Below are positions 1 through 8,879 of a stretch of DNA of 44,883 bases, one piece after another. The translations under genes were made by a program, and so were the position numbers. Location: NCBI GenBank assembly GCA_003241875.1, contig QBLU01000026.1, positions 1-44,883 of the forward strand, given 5' to 3'. Under the pieces are notes generated by a model. It saw nothing but the letters and a program-made list of their open reading frames with translations, searched no databases and had not been told where the DNA came from. The first letter of the stretch is position 1, and the number at the start of each line of letters is the position of its first letter. This DNA is from Alphaproteobacteria bacterium (GTDB lineage Bacteria; Pseudomonadota; Alphaproteobacteria; Sphingomonadales; Sphingomonadaceae).

Positions 1-246
1 GTGGGCGGGGTCGCCGGGGCGGATGAAATAGCTGTGCAGCGAATGGCAGAGCCGGCCGTCGTTGACGGTCTTCGACGCCGCCATCAGCGCCTGGGCGACG
101 ACCTGGCCGCCATAGACGCGCATCCAGCCGGCGTTGGTCGACTGGCCGCGGAACAGATTGTCCTCCAGGCGTTCGACATCGAGGAGGTCGAGCAGGCGGC
201 CGACGCTGCCGGCGTGATCGGGGGTCGTGGTGGGGGCCGTGTTCAT
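1..246 (-). CDS. tesB: Acyl-CoA thioesterase II (TesB-like), N-terminal fragment
   Basis: The start of a leftward gene cut by the window edge: 82 codons from the ATG at 246. The visible residues contain GGQVVAQAL near residues 47-55 and [12 protein letters not shown] near 68-79, both hallmarks of the first hot-dog domain of TesB-type acyl-CoA thioesterases. These enzymes hydrolyse acyl-CoA to free fatty acid and CoA in the cytoplasm. The catalytic residues in the second hot-dog domain lie outside the window, so activity cannot be judged. It is transcribed away from the tRNA-Asp gene. Family identification is firm from the motifs; the exact substrate range is unknown. Confidence 0.85.
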   Translation of the reverse strand, partial: MNTAPTTTPDHAGSVGRLLDLLDVERLEDNLFRGQSTNAGWMRVYGGQVVAQALMAASKTVNDGRLCHSLHSYFIRPGDPAH

Positions 247-298
247 GGTTGCGTGCCTAGCCGCACGCGTTCCGGCTGTCATCTGGCTTGAAAGCTGC

Positions 299-327
299 TT
301 GACAGGCCGGGGGCCCGCACCTATCCC
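299..327 (+). promoter_or_regulatory. Sigma70-type promoter of tRNA-Asp
   Basis: TTGACA at 299-304 and TATCCC at 322-327 are separated by exactly 17 bases. The predicted start of transcription near 334 is about 10 bases ahead of the tRNA. The perfect -35 box and ideal spacing fit a strong stable-RNA promoter; the -10 box is a weak match, as is common in alphaproteobacteria. Confidence 0.7.
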
Positions 328-343
328 GCCGCTTCCGCTTCAA

Positions 344-420
<77 letters not shown>

Positions 421-538
421 CCCCTTTTCGTCTTGTGGGGCAGGTTCGGCGGGAATTCAGCTTCGGTGGCCACGACCGTGGTTCTGTAATCCCGGCGAAG
501 GCCGGGACCCATGAACCACGAATTTCGTCGCGAAAGCG

Positions 539-835
539 CTACCGCCGCGCCCGATCCCAGGCGCTTAGCTCATAGGCGATCGACGCCTCGACCAGCGTTT
601 CCCACAGCGCCGCCGCCACCCCGGCGGGAATCCCGCCGGCGACCGCCGCCGCCTCGGCATTGCCGATCACCTGGGCCTTGCGGGCTTCGTCGCGCACCGC
701 CGTGCGCTCGGTCTTGATACGCGCCGCCGCGTCCATGTGGGCAAAGCGGCGCACCAGCAGCGCCACCAGCTCGCGGTCGAGCGCGTCGACGCCGGCGCGG
801 ACCTCGGCCATCGTCGTGCAGTCGGCGGGGTTCAT
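539..835 (-). CDS. Chorismate mutase (AroQ class)
   Basis: A 98-aa all-helical protein. The first half carries the AroQ pattern of a long helix with a basic residue (VDALDRELVALLVRRF, about residues 14-29) followed by RIKTERTAVRDEARKAQV, giving the Arg and Lys residues that bind chorismate. It should convert chorismate to prephenate for phenylalanine and tyrosine synthesis in the cytoplasm. Its length is usual for the monofunctional enzyme. The ATG overlaps the stop of the upstream DUF2842 gene as ATGA, so the two are probably translationally coupled. It could also act as an isochorismate-pyruvate lyase-like homologue, but nothing nearby suggests a siderophore pathway. Confidence 0.88.
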   Translation of the reverse strand: MNPADCTTMAEVRAGVDALDRELVALLVRRFAHMDAAARIKTERTAVRDEARKAQVIGNAEAAAVAGGIPAGVAAALWETLVEASIAYELSAWDRARR

Positions 836-1044
836 TTGCTGCTCCAGCGTCCGGTGTTCATCCAGACGAACAGCGGTTTCAGCGGCAGCACCCAGGCGAG
901 GCCGGCGGCGAGATAGGCGACGACCTTGAGCGCCGTCGGCAGCGTTTCGAGCGTCGCGCCGAACGACGAGACGATCATCGCATAGACGATGAGATAGACG
1001 AGGAGGGCGAGCACGCCCACGGGTTTGCGCCAGCTGGGTTCCAT
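832..1044 (-). CDS. DUF2842 family small membrane protein
   Basis: A 70-aa protein starting MEPSWRKPVGVL with two hydrophobic segments (about residues 8-28 and 38-58) and ending with PLKPLFVWMNTGRW, the conserved tail of the alphaproteobacterial DUF2842 family. Function is unknown; it is predicted to be an inner-membrane protein. I chose the ATG at 1044 because it gives the family N-terminus; an upstream start would overlap fau. Its stop overlaps the chorismate mutase start (ATGA), which places it in the leftward fau - DUF2842 - chorismate mutase unit. Confidence 0.85.
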   Translation of the reverse strand: MEPSWRKPVGVLALLVYLIVYAMIVSSFGATLETLPTALKVVAYLAAGLAWVLPLKPLFVWMNTGRWSSK

Positions 1045-1055
1045 GGTGGCGCCTG

Positions 1056-1685
1056 TTAGCGTTGCTTTGCGCAATCCACCAGCCGCGTCGGTGTCGCGAC
1101 CCAGTCGAGCAGCTCGTCCCAGGGGTCACGGGGCAGGGCGTCGGCGATCTGCACGTCCCAGGCGAGGCCGATGGCGGTGACGCGGCCCGCCGCGCGGAGC
1201 GAACGTAACGTGCGGTCGTAATAGCCGCCGCCCTGGCCGAGGCGGACGCCGGCGGTGGTGACGGCGAGCAGCGGCACGAGGAGCACGCCTGGCGTGACAC
1301 GCGGCGCGGTGGCGGCGGGTTCGGGGATGCCGAGGACGCCGGGCCTGAGATCGACCCAGTCGGCGATGTGGAAGCTGAGGTCGCGGCCGGTGACGAGGGG
1401 GAAGGCGGTTTTCGGGGCAGGCCTGGATGCCGCGAGCAACGCCTCGATCGGGCCGGGGTCGAGCTCCGGGCCGACGGCGGCGTAACTGGCGATGACCGGG
1501 GCGCTGCGCAGCAGCGGCAGCACCCGGGCGGCGAGTTCGCCCTCCAGCCGCGTGCGGGCGGCGGGCGACAGCGCGGCGACAAAGGCGGCGCGATCGCTGC
1601 GGAACATGCGCCGCAGCGCGGGCTTGGGGTCTTCGGTCGGGTCGGGCATATGGTCGTTCGGCGGGACCACCATGGGTCGTTGCAT
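1056..1685 (-). CDS. fau: 5-formyltetrahydrofolate cyclo-ligase
   Basis: A 209-aa protein of the 5-FTHF cyclo-ligase (YgfA/MTHFS) family, which uses ATP to convert 5-formyl-THF to 5,10-methenyl-THF. The conserved ATP/folate loop GQGGGYYDRTL is at about residues 149-159, and a basic helix typical of the N-terminus (ALRRMFRSDRAAF) is at about 24-36. Two starts are possible. The ATG at 1685 has AGAGG about 8 bases upstream; the internal ATG at 1649 (MPDP) gives a length closer to most homologues but has no clear ribosome site. It lies directly downstream of 6S RNA on the same strand, the arrangement seen in many proteobacteria. Confidence 0.9.
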   Translation of the reverse strand: MQRPMVVPPNDHMPDPTEDPKPALRRMFRSDRAAFVAALSPAARTRLEGELAARVLPLLRSAPVIASYAAVGPELDPGPIEALLAASRPAPKTAFPLVTGRDLSFHIADWVDLRPGVLGIPEPAATAPRVTPGVLLVPLLAVTTAGVRLGQGGGYYDRTLRSLRAAGRVTAIGLAWDVQIADALPRDPWDELLDWVATPTRLVDCAKQR

Positions 1686-1689
1686 GAGA

Positions 1690-1818
1690 GATCCTCTGAC
1701 GCCAGTTACGTCAGGTGGGAGCCAGATAGAACGGACCAGGATCCGCCCAGGGCCAGCCCCCTAGGATAGTGAATCGCCTCAGGGATGCTCGGTGCTCGTG
1801 CCGGGCAGTACCCGCCTG
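1690..1818 (-). ncRNA. ssrS: 6S RNA (ssrS)
   Basis: Read on the minus strand, the segment CCCTGAGGCGATTCACTATCC closely follows the Escherichia coli 6S segment around CCCTGAGCCGATATTTCATACC. The later CCTGGTCCGTTC also matches the E. coli GGTCCGTCC strand on the other side of the central bubble. It sits between zapA and fau, the classic ssrS position, and has its own promoter. 6S RNA binds the sigma70 holoenzyme and damps housekeeping transcription. The 5' end is taken as about 7 bases after the -10 box. The 3' end is uncertain: a perfect hairpin CTGACG...CGTCAG (1696-1714) lies near it, and processing may extend into the fau start region. Confidence 0.8.
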
Positions 1819-1824
1819 TCGTTG

Positions 1825-1853
1825 AATATAGGCGCTCGGCGTCGCCGGCTCAA
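1825..1853 (-). promoter_or_regulatory. Promoter of 6S RNA
   Basis: On the minus strand TTGAGC (1853-1848) and TATATT (1830-1825) are separated by 17 bases. This near-consensus sigma70 promoter would start transcription at about 1818, at the 5' end of the 6S RNA, just downstream of the zapA stop codon. Confidence 0.75.
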
Positions 1854-1869
1854 CCGGCGCCGCAAAGAA

Positions 1870-2190
1870 TCACGCAGGCGCGGATTCGAGCGTGTCGGCA
1901 AGCTTTTCGGCGCGCTCCGCCAGCCCGAGCAGCCGCTCGGCGAGTTCGCGATCGAGGCCGGGAGCGCCCGGAGCCAGCGGGGCACCGCGGCGCATGTCGT
2001 TAAGTTCGTCGGCGACCATCAGCGCCGCCATCAGCAGCAGCCGCGATTCGCTCATGGCGCCGAGCGAGCGGGTCAGGCCATCGGCCTTGGTCGCGATGCC
2101 GGCAGCGAGTTCGGCGAGGTGCGCCTCGTCGCCGTCACGGCACGACAGCGGATAGCTGCGGCCGCCGATATCGACTATGACCTGGCCCAT
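1870..2190 (-). CDS. zapA: Cell division protein ZapA
   Basis: A 106-aa protein beginning MGQVIVDIGGRSYPLSC, the beta-strand head of ZapA. It is followed by DEAHLAELAAGIATKAD and a long helical region with a leucine-rich coiled-coil C-terminus (about 70-100). ZapA binds and bundles FtsZ at the division ring in the cytoplasm. Its ATG overlaps the stop of the upstream 60-aa gene as TGATG, so the pair is likely co-translated. The zapA / 6S RNA / fau order is widespread in proteobacteria and supports the call. Confidence 0.92.
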   Translation of the reverse strand: MGQVIVDIGGRSYPLSCRDGDEAHLAELAAGIATKADGLTRSLGAMSESRLLLMAALMVADELNDMRRGAPLAPGAPGLDRELAERLLGLAERAEKLADTLESAPA

Positions 2191-2372
2191 CAGCCGTATT
2201 TCCGCTTGGCAGCCTGGCCATCGATGAAGGCATCGAGATCGGCAAGCGCCGCTGCGGCAGCATCCTCGACGCGGCGCAGGCGCGCAATTTCAGCGTCACG
2301 GCGCGCCATCCCGGCCTCGATCCTGGCAATCGCGTCTTGCAGACGGTCGGCAATGGCGGTGGGATCGGGAAT
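2190..2372 (-). CDS. Small helical protein upstream of zapA, apparent ATT start
   Basis: A 60-aa frame ending in a TGA that overlaps the zapA ATG (TGATG). The protein is a charged helix (DRLQDAIARIEAGMARRD, then AEIARLRRVEDAAAAALADL) ending in QAAKRKYG, and is likely a coiled coil. The frame has an in-frame TAA only four codons before the ATT at 2372. Between that stop and the conserved-looking helix no ATG, GTG or TTG exists. ATT, preceded at about 7 bases by AAGG, is the best start; the first ATG would leave about 40 residues. Small coiled-coil genes ahead of zapA are common in sphingomonads. The function is unknown; a partner of ZapA in division is an inference from coupling alone. Confidence 0.6.
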   Translation of the reverse strand: MPDPTAIADRLQDAIARIEAGMARRDAEIARLRRVEDAAAAALADLDAFIDGQAAKRKYG

Positions 2373-2599
2373 GGCCGTGCCTTATAGTTCAGTGGGTTCC
2401 GCGGGCCTTGTAAGACCGATTCTGAGCATGCGTCAATTGGTACGTTCGTATTAGGACTTCTTGCAGGCCCGGTCGTTACGGCCGCGACGCGGTTGACGCT
2501 CCGCCTGCGCTCTGGCCAATGTCCGGCGCGATTCGCGCCGATGTGCCAACTACGGCGCCGGCGTTCGGTTTTTGCTCGAAATCACAGGCTTTTTTGACG

Positions 2600-4567
2600 A
2601 TGACCCAGTTTCGACCGATGGCCAATGCCATTCGCGCCCTGGCCATGGACGCCGTCGAGGCGGCAAATTCGGGCCATCCCGGCATGCCGATGGGCATGGC
2701 CGACGCCGCCACGGCGCTGTTCGCCAACCATCTGAAGTTCGATGCCAGCCGGCCGCACTGGCCCGACCGCGACCGATTCGTGTTGTCCGCCGGCCATGGC
2801 TCCATGCTGATCTATGCGCTGCTGCACCTGACCGGCTATGATCGCCCGACGCTCGACGACATTCGCAACTTTCGCCAGCTCGGCAGCCCGTGCGCCGGCC
2901 ACCCTGAGAATTTCGAACTGGCCGGCATCGAGACGACCACCGGCCCGCTGGGGCAGGGGCTGGCGACCGCGGTCGGCATGGCGATGGCGGAGCGGCACCT
3001 GAATGCCGAATATGGCGACGACCTCGTCGACCATCGCACCTGGGTGATCGCCGGCGACGGCTGCCTGATGGAGGGCATCAGCCATGAAGCCATCGGCCTT
3101 GCCGGGCATCTGAAGCTGGGCCGGCTCAACGTGCTGTGGGACGACAATCGCATTTCGATCGACGGCCCGACCTCGCTGTCGACGTCGGAGGATATCGGCG
3201 GGCGCTTCACCGCCGCCGGCTGGCATGTCGTCGCCTGCGACGGCCAGGATTTCGACAGCGTCGATGCGGCGCTCGCCGAAGCCGCCGCCGACCCGCGGCC
3301 GTCGCTGATCGCCTGCCGCACCACCATCGGCTTCGGCGCGCCAACCAAGGCCGGGACCAGCGGCTCGCACGGCTCGCCGCTCGGCGCCAAGGAGATCGAG
3401 GGGGCGCGTGCGGCGCTCGGCTGGGACCATCCGGCCTTCGTCATCCCCGACGACATCCGCGCCGATTGGCTGGCCGTGGGCCGCAAGGGCGCCGACGCGC
3501 GCACGGCCTGGGAAGCCCGGCTGGCGGCGGCACCGGCGGGAAGCGATTTCACCGCGCGCATGGCGGGTGATGTGCCCGCCGCCGCGGTGGCCGCGCTCGA
3601 CGCCCATATCGCCGGGCTGATCGCGGCGCCGCAGAAGATCGCGACGCGCAAGGCGAGCGAGCTGGCGCTGGGCGCGATCAATCCGCAGGCGCCGGCGATG
3701 TTCGGCGGCTCGGCCGACCTGACCGGGTCCAACAACACGAAAACCAAGGATCAACACGCGTTTACGGCTGATTCCTACGGTGGCCGCTACATCTATTACG
3801 GCATTCGCGAGTTCGGCATGGCGGCGGCGATGAACGGCATCGCGCTGCACGGCGGGCTGATCCCCTATGGCGGCACGTTCCTGGTTTTCTCCGATTACAT
3901 GCGCAACGCCATCCGCATGTCGGCGCTGCAGCAGGTGCGCGCCATCTATGTGCTGACCCATGATTCGATCGGGCTGGGCGAGGATGGCCCGACCCACCAG
4001 CCGGTCGAGCATCTGCTCAGCTTGCGCGCGATTCCCAACCTCGCCGTCTATCGCCCTTGCGATGCGGTGGAGACGGCGGAGGCCTGGGCGCTGGCGCTCG
4101 CCGATACGACTCGGCCATCGGTGCTGGCGCTGAGCCGGCAGAACCTCGCGCAGCTGCGGCTGGCGGCGGGCGAGAATCTGACGGCAAAGGGCGGCTATCG
4201 GCTGCGCAGCGCCGCCGCGCCCCGCAAGGTCGTGTTTGTCGCCACCGGCTCCGAAGTCGAGATCGCCATCGCCGCGGCGGCGCTGCTGGAGGCCGAGGGC
4301 ACCGGCTGCGATGTCGTGTCGATGCCGTGCTGGGAACAGTTCGACGCCCAGCCCCAGACCTGGCGCGCCGACGTGCTGCCGGCCGATGCGCTGATCGTTT
4401 CCGTCGAAGCCGGGGTGACTTTGGGCTGGGAGCGTTATACCGGGACGCGCGGGCTCAACATCGGTGTCGACAGCTTTGGGGCGTCGGCGCCGATCGAGGC
4501 CCTGTACGACCATTTCGGGCTGACGGCGGACAAGATCGCAGCGCGGGTACGGGCGAAGCTCGCCTGA
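2600..4567 (+). CDS. tkt: Transketolase
   Basis: A 655-aa protein, the usual length for transketolase, which moves two-carbon ketol units between sugar phosphates using thiamine diphosphate and Mg2+. Visible motifs are [11 protein letters not shown] near the N-terminus, the ThDP motif from [13 protein letters not shown] (about 152) to the DDN of [15 protein letters not shown], and the [17 protein letters not shown] segment with the catalytic Glu near 403. I chose the ATG at 2600 because [20 protein letters not shown] matches the family start. An in-frame start at 2519 would add 27 residues unlike the family. It heads the tkt-gap-pgk cluster of the pentose phosphate and glycolytic pathways. 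Confidence 0.96.
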   Translation: MTQFRPMANAIRALAMDAVEAANSGHPGMPMGMADAATALFANHLKFDASRPHWPDRDRFVLSAGHGSMLIYALLHLTGYDRPTLDDIRNFRQLGSPCAGHPENFELAGIETTTGPLGQGLATAVGMAMAERHLNAEYGDDLVDHRTWVIAGDGCLMEGISHEAIGLAGHLKLGRLNVLWDDNRISIDGPTSLSTSEDIGGRFTAAGWHVVACDGQDFDSVDAALAEAAADPRPSLIACRTTIGFGAPTKAGTSGSHGSPLGAKEIEGARAALGWDHPAFVIPDDIRADWLAVGRKGADARTAWEARLAAAPAGSDFTARMAGDVPAAAVAALDAHIAGLIAAPQKIATRKASELALGAINPQAPAMFGGSADLTGSNNTKTKDQHAFTADSYGGRYIYYGIREFGMAAAMNGIALHGGLIPYGGTFLVFSDYMRNAIRMSALQQVRAIYVLTHDSIGLGEDGPTHQPVEHLLSLRAIPNLAVYRPCDAVETAEAWALALADTTRPSVLALSRQNLAQLRLAAGENLTAKGGYRLRSAAAPRKVVFVATGSEVEIAIAAAALLEAEGTGCDVVSMPCWEQFDAQPQTWRADVLPADALIVSVEAGVTLGWERYTGTRGLNIGVDSFGASAPIEALYDHFGLTADKIAARVRAKLA

Positions 4568-4577
4568 AGAAACTGGG

Positions 4578-4596
4578 CCCCGGGTCAAGCCCGGGG
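4578..4596. repeat. Short palindromic element between tkt and gap
   Basis: CCCCGGG and CCCGGGG arms flank the loop TCAAG; the surrounding GGGcCCCGGGTCAAGCCCGG phrase is the kind of short palindromic element scattered through sphingomonad genomes. There is no T-run, so a terminator is unproven. It could partly separate tkt from gap transcription. Confidence 0.6.
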
Positions 4597-4618
4597 TGAC
4601 AATTGGGAGTAGATTATC

Positions 4619-5626
4619 ATGGCTATCAAGGTCGCCATCAACGGGTTCGGTCGCATCGGGCGCAACGTGCTGCGCGCCATCCACGAAGCCAAACGCGACG
4701 ATATCGTCGTCGTCGCCATCAACGATCTCGCCGACACCGCCGCCAATGCCCGGTTGCTGAAGCGCGATTCGGTCCATGGCGTCTATCCGGGGACCATCGA
4801 GGTCGACGGCGACTATATGGTCGTCGACGGCCATCGCATCCGCGTCACCGCCGAGCGTGACCCGGCCAAGCTGCCGCACGCCGAAATGGGTGTCGACATC
4901 GCGCTCGAATGCACCGGCTTCTTCACTGCCGCCGACAAGGCCGGCGCGCACCTGACCGCGGGCGCCAAGCGCGTGCTGATCTCGGCGCCGGGCAAGGGCG
5001 TCGACCTGACCGTCGTCTACGGCGTCAATCACGACAAGCTGACCGCCGATCACAAGATCGTTTCCAACGCCAGCTGCACGACCAATTGCCTGGCGCCGTT
5101 CGCCATGGTGCTCGATCGCGAGTTCGGCATCGTCAAGGGCCTGATGACGACGATCCACGCCTATACCAACGACCAGAAGATCCTCGACCAGATCCACGAG
5201 GATCCGCGCCGCGCCCGCGCCGCCGGGCTGTCGATGATCCCGACGACGACCGGCGCCGCCCGCGCCGTCGGCGAGGTGCTGCCGCAGCTGAAGGGCAAGC
5301 TCGACGGCTCCGCCGTGCGCGTGCCGACGCCGAACGTCAGCCTGGTCGACCTGACTTTCCAGGCCGGTCGCGACACGACGAAGGAAGCGGTCAACGCCGC
5401 ATTGAAGGCAGCGGCCGACGGCGAGCTGAAGGGCATCCTCGATTTCACCGACGAGCCGCTGGTCTCGATCGACCTCAACCACAATGCCGCATCGTCGACG
5501 ATCGATTCGCTGGAGACGACGGTAATCGGCGGCAATTTGGTGCGTGTCGTCAGCTGGTACGACAATGAATGGGGTTTCTCCAATCGCATGGCCGACACCG
5601 CCGTTGCGATGGGCAAGCTGCTGTAA
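4619..5626 (+). CDS. gap: Glyceraldehyde-3-phosphate dehydrogenase, type I
   Basis: A 335-aa GAPDH. It has the NAD-binding start [10 protein letters not shown] (7-16), the active-site [12 protein letters not shown] with the nucleophile Cys at 153, the general-base His in [10 protein letters not shown] near 180, and the C-terminal [12 protein letters not shown]. It oxidises glyceraldehyde 3-phosphate to 1,3-bisphosphoglycerate in the cytoplasm. A GGGAG ribosome site lies about 12 bases before the ATG. pgk follows after only two bases, so the pair is certainly co-transcribed. Confidence 0.97.
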   Translation: MAIKVAINGFGRIGRNVLRAIHEAKRDDIVVVAINDLADTAANARLLKRDSVHGVYPGTIEVDGDYMVVDGHRIRVTAERDPAKLPHAEMGVDIALECTGFFTAADKAGAHLTAGAKRVLISAPGKGVDLTVVYGVNHDKLTADHKIVSNASCTTNCLAPFAMVLDREFGIVKGLMTTIHAYTNDQKILDQIHEDPRRARAAGLSMIPTTTGAARAVGEVLPQLKGKLDGSAVRVPTPNVSLVDLTFQAGRDTTKEAVNAALKAAADGELKGILDFTDEPLVSIDLNHNAASSTIDSLETTVIGGNLVRVVSWYDNEWGFSNRMADTAVAMGKLL

Positions 5627-5628
5627 TC

Positions 5629-6822
5629 ATGGCGTTCCGCACCATCGACGACATGCCCGACATCGCCGGCAAGCGCGTGCTGGTGCGGGCCGACCTCAAC
5701 GTGCCGATGGCCGATGGCGTCGTCGGCGATGCGACGCGATTGAGCGCGGCGGTGCCGACGCTGGCGACGCTGGCCGACCGCGGCGCCATCGTGCTGGTGC
5801 TGTCGCATTTCGGCCGGCCCAAGGGCGGCGACCGCTCGGCGACGCTGCGGCCGGTGGCGGCGGCGCTGTCCGACGTGCTGGGGCGGCCGGTGGCGTTCAT
5901 CGACGATTGCGTCGGACCGGCGGCGGCGGCCGGAATTGCGGCTCTGCAACCGGGCGATGTCGCGGTGCTGGAAAACACACGCTTCCATGATGGCGAGAAG
6001 GCCAACGACCCGGGCTTTGTCGCGGCGCTGGCGGCGAACGGCGATTTCTACGTCAACGATGCTTTCTCCGCCGCGCATCGCGCCCATGCCTCCACCGAGG
6101 GGCTGGCGCACGTGCTGCCGGCCTTTGCCGGGCGGTCGATGCAGGCGGAGCTGGTGGCGCTCGAGCGCGCGCTCGGCAAGCCCGAGCATCCGGTGGCGGC
6201 GGTCGTCGGCGGTGCCAAGGTGTCGTCGAAGCTCGATGTGCTGACGCATCTGGTGACGCGCGTCGATCACCTGATGATCGGCGGCGGCATGGCCAATACC
6301 TTTTTGGCGGCGCGGGGCATCGATGTCGGCAAGTCGCTGTGCGAGCACGACCTGGGCGACACGGTTCGCGACATCCTGGCCCGGGCCGAGGCCGCCGGCT
6401 GCACCGTCCATCTGCCCTATGACGTTGTCGTGGCAACCGAATTTCGCGCCCATGCGCCCAGCCGGACCTGCAATGTCCACGAGGTCGGCGCCGACGAGAT
6501 GATCCTCGACCTGGGCACGTCGGCGGTGGAGGCGCTTGGCGACGCGCTGAAGACCTGCCGCACCGTTGTCTGGAACGGGCCGCTCGGCGCCTTCGAGATT
6601 CCGCCCTTCGACACGGCGACGGTGGCGCTGGCGCGCATCGCCGCGGCGTTGACGCAGAGCGGCGGGCTGGTTTCGGTCGCCGGTGGCGGCGATACGGTTG
6701 CCGCGCTCAACCATGCCGGTGTCGGCGACGATTTCAGCTATGTCTCGACCGCCGGGGGCGCCTTCCTCGAATGGATGGAAGGCAAGGCGTTGCCGGGCGT
6801 GGAAGCATTGCAGCGGGGGTGA
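5629..6822 (+). CDS. pgk: Phosphoglycerate kinase
   Basis: A 397-aa protein of standard length with [12 protein letters not shown] (about 16-27), [37 protein letters not shown] and the C-terminal nucleotide region GPLGAFE and [13 protein letters not shown]. It transfers phosphate from 1,3-bisphosphoglycerate to ADP. The ATG at 5629 follows the gap stop by two bases; an earlier in-frame start would lie inside gap. It forms one unit with gap and the small gene that follows. Confidence 0.97.
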   Translation: MAFRTIDDMPDIAGKRVLVRADLNVPMADGVVGDATRLSAAVPTLATLADRGAIVLVLSHFGRPKGGDRSATLRPVAAALSDVLGRPVAFIDDCVGPAAAAGIAALQPGDVAVLENTRFHDGEKANDPGFVAALAANGDFYVNDAFSAAHRAHASTEGLAHVLPAFAGRSMQAELVALERALGKPEHPVAAVVGGAKVSSKLDVLTHLVTRVDHLMIGGGMANTFLAARGIDVGKSLCEHDLGDTVRDILARAEAAGCTVHLPYDVVVATEFRAHAPSRTCNVHEVGADEMILDLGTSAVEALGDALKTCRTVVWNGPLGAFEIPPFDTATVALARIAAALTQSGGLVSVAGGGDTVAALNHAGVGDDFSYVSTAGGAFLEWMEGKALPGVEALQRG

Positions 6823-6824
6823 AT

Positions 6825-7157
6825 ATGCCAGTCGATACCGATCGTCTTTGGGAGAAACTTTATCCGGCGGCGTGGAAGCTGGCGCGCTCGGCCGATCCGA
6901 TCCACGCCCGCATCGGCGACGCCTTCCGCGCCTTCCGCGACTTGAAGGGCGAGGAATTCGGCCCCGAGGAACGCATCATCTACAACGAAATCACCGATCG
7001 CATGACCAAGGCCGGTCCGATCGTCGAGAACGGCGCTGTGAAGACCGGGGCGGTCGCCAACACGCTGGCGTCGATGCCCGAGGCCGAAGCCAGCGAAATC
7101 GCGGAGAGCGTTTTCGAGCTGTTCGTCCAGGTCGCGGAGCAGCACTTCGGGCGTTAG
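6825..7157 (+). CDS. Hypothetical protein downstream of pgk
   Basis: A 110-aa acidic, mostly helical soluble protein with no signal peptide or membrane segment. It starts MPVDTDRLWEKLYPAAWKLA, two bases after the pgk stop, with GGGGTG as ribosome site. The middle (GDAFRAFRDLKGEEFGPEER) and the C-terminus (ASEIAESVFELFVQVAEQHF) look amphipathic. I do not recognise a family. Tight spacing behind pgk says it is co-expressed with glycolytic genes, but gives no function. Confidence 0.7.
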   Translation: MPVDTDRLWEKLYPAAWKLARSADPIHARIGDAFRAFRDLKGEEFGPEERIIYNEITDRMTKAGPIVENGAVKTGAVANTLASMPEAEASEIAESVFELFVQVAEQHFGR

Positions 7158-7188
7158 ACTTGCTTCCAGCTTGGCTGAACCACAGGAT

Positions 7189-7264
7189 CCGCTCAGGCTG
7201 AGCTTGTCGAAGCCGTGTCGCCGGATGGTGCTCGCCAGGGCTTCGACAAGCTCAGCCTGAGCGG
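7189..7264. repeat. 26-bp perfect inverted repeat between convergent genes
   Basis: The arm CCGCTCAGGCTGAGCTTGTC followed by GAAGCC (7189-7214) is repeated exactly as its reverse complement at 7239-7264, around a 24-base spacer. The arm is the core of a dispersed intergenic element found in many GC-rich proteobacteria. A truncated version (CCGCTCAGGCTGAGCGG) sits at about 33869-33885. It lies between the convergent 110-aa gene and the TlpA-like gene and may end transcription from both sides, though it lacks T-runs. Confidence 0.8.
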
Positions 7265-7286
7265 GTCAATTTGAGACTAAGCGACT

Positions 7287-7802
7287 TTAAGGGGCTGCGG
7301 CGGGTGCCGGCGGGACCGGTTCGTTAAGCATTGGCACCAGCAGATCGTTGAGACTGTTGAGCGTGAAGGCGCCCGCCTTGGCATGGCGGATGTGGCCGCT
7401 GCGATCGATGATGTAATTGGTCGGCATGCCTTCGAGCACCGGATAGCGACCCTCGATCTTGCGCACCGATGGCATTTTCATCGAAGCGAACAGTTTCTTC
7501 AGCCGGCCCAGTGGCACCGAGTCCTGGCTGGTAATCGCAAAAACCCTGAGGCCATGCGGCTGGTTGATTGCGTAATAGGCATCGAGCAGCGGCAGTTCCT
7601 CGCGGCACGGTGCGCACCAGGTCGCCCAGAAATTGAGGACGATGACCTGGCCGCGGAGCTCGTCGGACGACACCTTGGTGCCGTCGACCAGCGTCAGGTT
7701 GAACGGCGGCGCGACATCGCCGACCTTGGGCGCGTCGGTCCTTGGCCGGGCAACCGCCGGCAGGGCCACGGCCAGCAGCAGCGCGACGACCAGACTTCGC
7801 AT
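7287..7802 (-). CDS. TlpA-like periplasmic thiol-disulfide oxidoreductase
   Basis: A 171-aa protein with a signal peptide ([18 protein letters not shown], cleavage near 18-20) and a thioredoxin fold of the redoxin/TlpA type. The active site WATWCAPC has Cys63 and Cys66, and the cis-Pro segment is [17 protein letters not shown]. It should reduce or exchange disulfides in the periplasm; TlpA-family proteins often serve cytochrome c maturation. The start at 7802 gives a clean signal peptide; the longer frame adds eight residues ahead of it. It ends in a Pro/Ala-rich tail ([10 protein letters not shown]). No ccm genes are nearby, so the partner is unknown. Confidence 0.88.
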   Translation of the reverse strand: MRSLVVALLLAVALPAVARPRTDAPKVGDVAPPFNLTLVDGTKVSSDELRGQVIVLNFWATWCAPCREELPLLDAYYAINQPHGLRVFAITSQDSVPLGRLKKLFASMKMPSVRKIEGRYPVLEGMPTNYIIDRSGHIRHAKAGAFTLNSLNDLLVPMLNEPVPPAPAAAP

Positions 7803-7920
7803 GACAACCCCCATTTGCCCCGCCACCGTGATACGCTCGCTGTCGGCATCGTCAACGGCGATTGCTCCGGGCGGCTCTGCTCGCTAACAGGAGCGCGCCC
7901 CCTGCAGACGCAAAAGGTCC

Positions 7921-8856
7921 ATGATGACAGCCCCCCAGACGACCTCGATCACCCCCGCCGTTCGCGCCATCCTCGCCAACTATGAAAGCGACAATCCGGG
8001 TACCAAGGCCAACCTCGCCCGCATCCTGATGCAGGGCCGGCTCGGCGGCACCGGCAAGCTGGTGATCCTGCCGGTCGACCAGGGTTTCGAACATGGCCCG
8101 GCGCGCAGCTTTTCGTTGAACCCACCGGCCTATGATCCGCACTACCATTTCCAGCTGGCGATCGACGCCGGCCTGTCGGCCTATGCGGCGCCGCTCGGCA
8201 TGATCGAGGCGGGGGCCGATACCTTTGCCGGGCAGATTCCGACGATCCTCAAGGTCAACAGCAGCAACAGCTGGTCGACGAGCATCAACCAGGCGGTGAC
8301 CGGCACGGTCGAGGATGCGCTGCGCCTCGGCTGCTCGGCGATCGGCTTCACCATCTATCCGGGCTCGGACGATATTTTTGAACTGATGGAGGAAATCCGC
8401 GAACTGAGCCAGGAGGCCAAGGCCGTCGGCATCGCCACGGTGATCTGGTCGTATCCGCGCGGCGGGGAGATTTCCAAGGCCGGCGAACTGGCATTGGATG
8501 TCGGCGCCTATGCCGCGCACATGGCGGCACTGGCCGGTGCGCACATCATCAAGGTCAAGCTGCCGACCGACCATATCGAGCAGAAGGACGCCAAAAAGTC
8601 CTATGAGGACGGCGACTGGAGCACCCAGGCCAAGCGCGTCGCGCATGTGCGCCAGGCGTGTTTCAACGGGCGCCGGCTGGTGGTGTTCTCGGGCGGTGCG
8701 TCCAAGGGCGCCGATGCCGTGTTCCAGGATGCCCGCGACATCCGCGACGGTGGCGGCAACGGCTCGATCATCGGCCGCAACACCTTCCAGCGGCCCCGCG
8801 CCGACGCGCTGGCGATGCTCGACAAGATCGTCGACATCTATCTCGGCAAGGATTGA
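7921..8856 (+). CDS. Class I fructose-bisphosphate aldolase (FbaB/DhnA type)
   Basis: A 311-aa TIM-barrel aldolase of the archaeal/FbaB type. Motifs are VILPVDQGFEHGPARSF (about 51-67), KVNSSNSW, GFTIYPGSDD and VIWSYPRGGEISKAGE, with the Schiff-base Lys expected in HIIKVKLPTD, and a C-terminal phosphate site (VFSGGASKG, NGSIIGRNTFQR). It cleaves fructose 1,6-bisphosphate without a metal. AAAGG precedes the ATG pair at 7921/7924. With tkt, gap and pgk nearby it completes the lower glycolysis / gluconeogenesis cluster, although the TlpA-like gene lies between on the other strand. Confidence 0.92.
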   Translation: MMTAPQTTSITPAVRAILANYESDNPGTKANLARILMQGRLGGTGKLVILPVDQGFEHGPARSFSLNPPAYDPHYHFQLAIDAGLSAYAAPLGMIEAGADTFAGQIPTILKVNSSNSWSTSINQAVTGTVEDALRLGCSAIGFTIYPGSDDIFELMEEIRELSQEAKAVGIATVIWSYPRGGEISKAGELALDVGAYAAHMAALAGAHIIKVKLPTDHIEQKDAKKSYEDGDWSTQAKRVAHVRQACFNGRRLVVFSGGASKGADAVFQDARDIRDGGGNGSIIGRNTFQRPRADALAMLDKIVDIYLGKD

Positions 8857-8879
8857 TTTGCCGTATCGGCGCCGACTGA

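Noticed and set aside
2519-2599. Earlier tkt start
   Set aside because: The extra 27 residues do not resemble transketolases; the ATG at 2600 gives the family head.
2582-5482. A 966-codon open frame antisense to tkt and gap
   Set aside because: It mirrors the third-position GC bias of strong genes on the other strand and its translation is rich in Arg, Gly, His and Gln without motifs.
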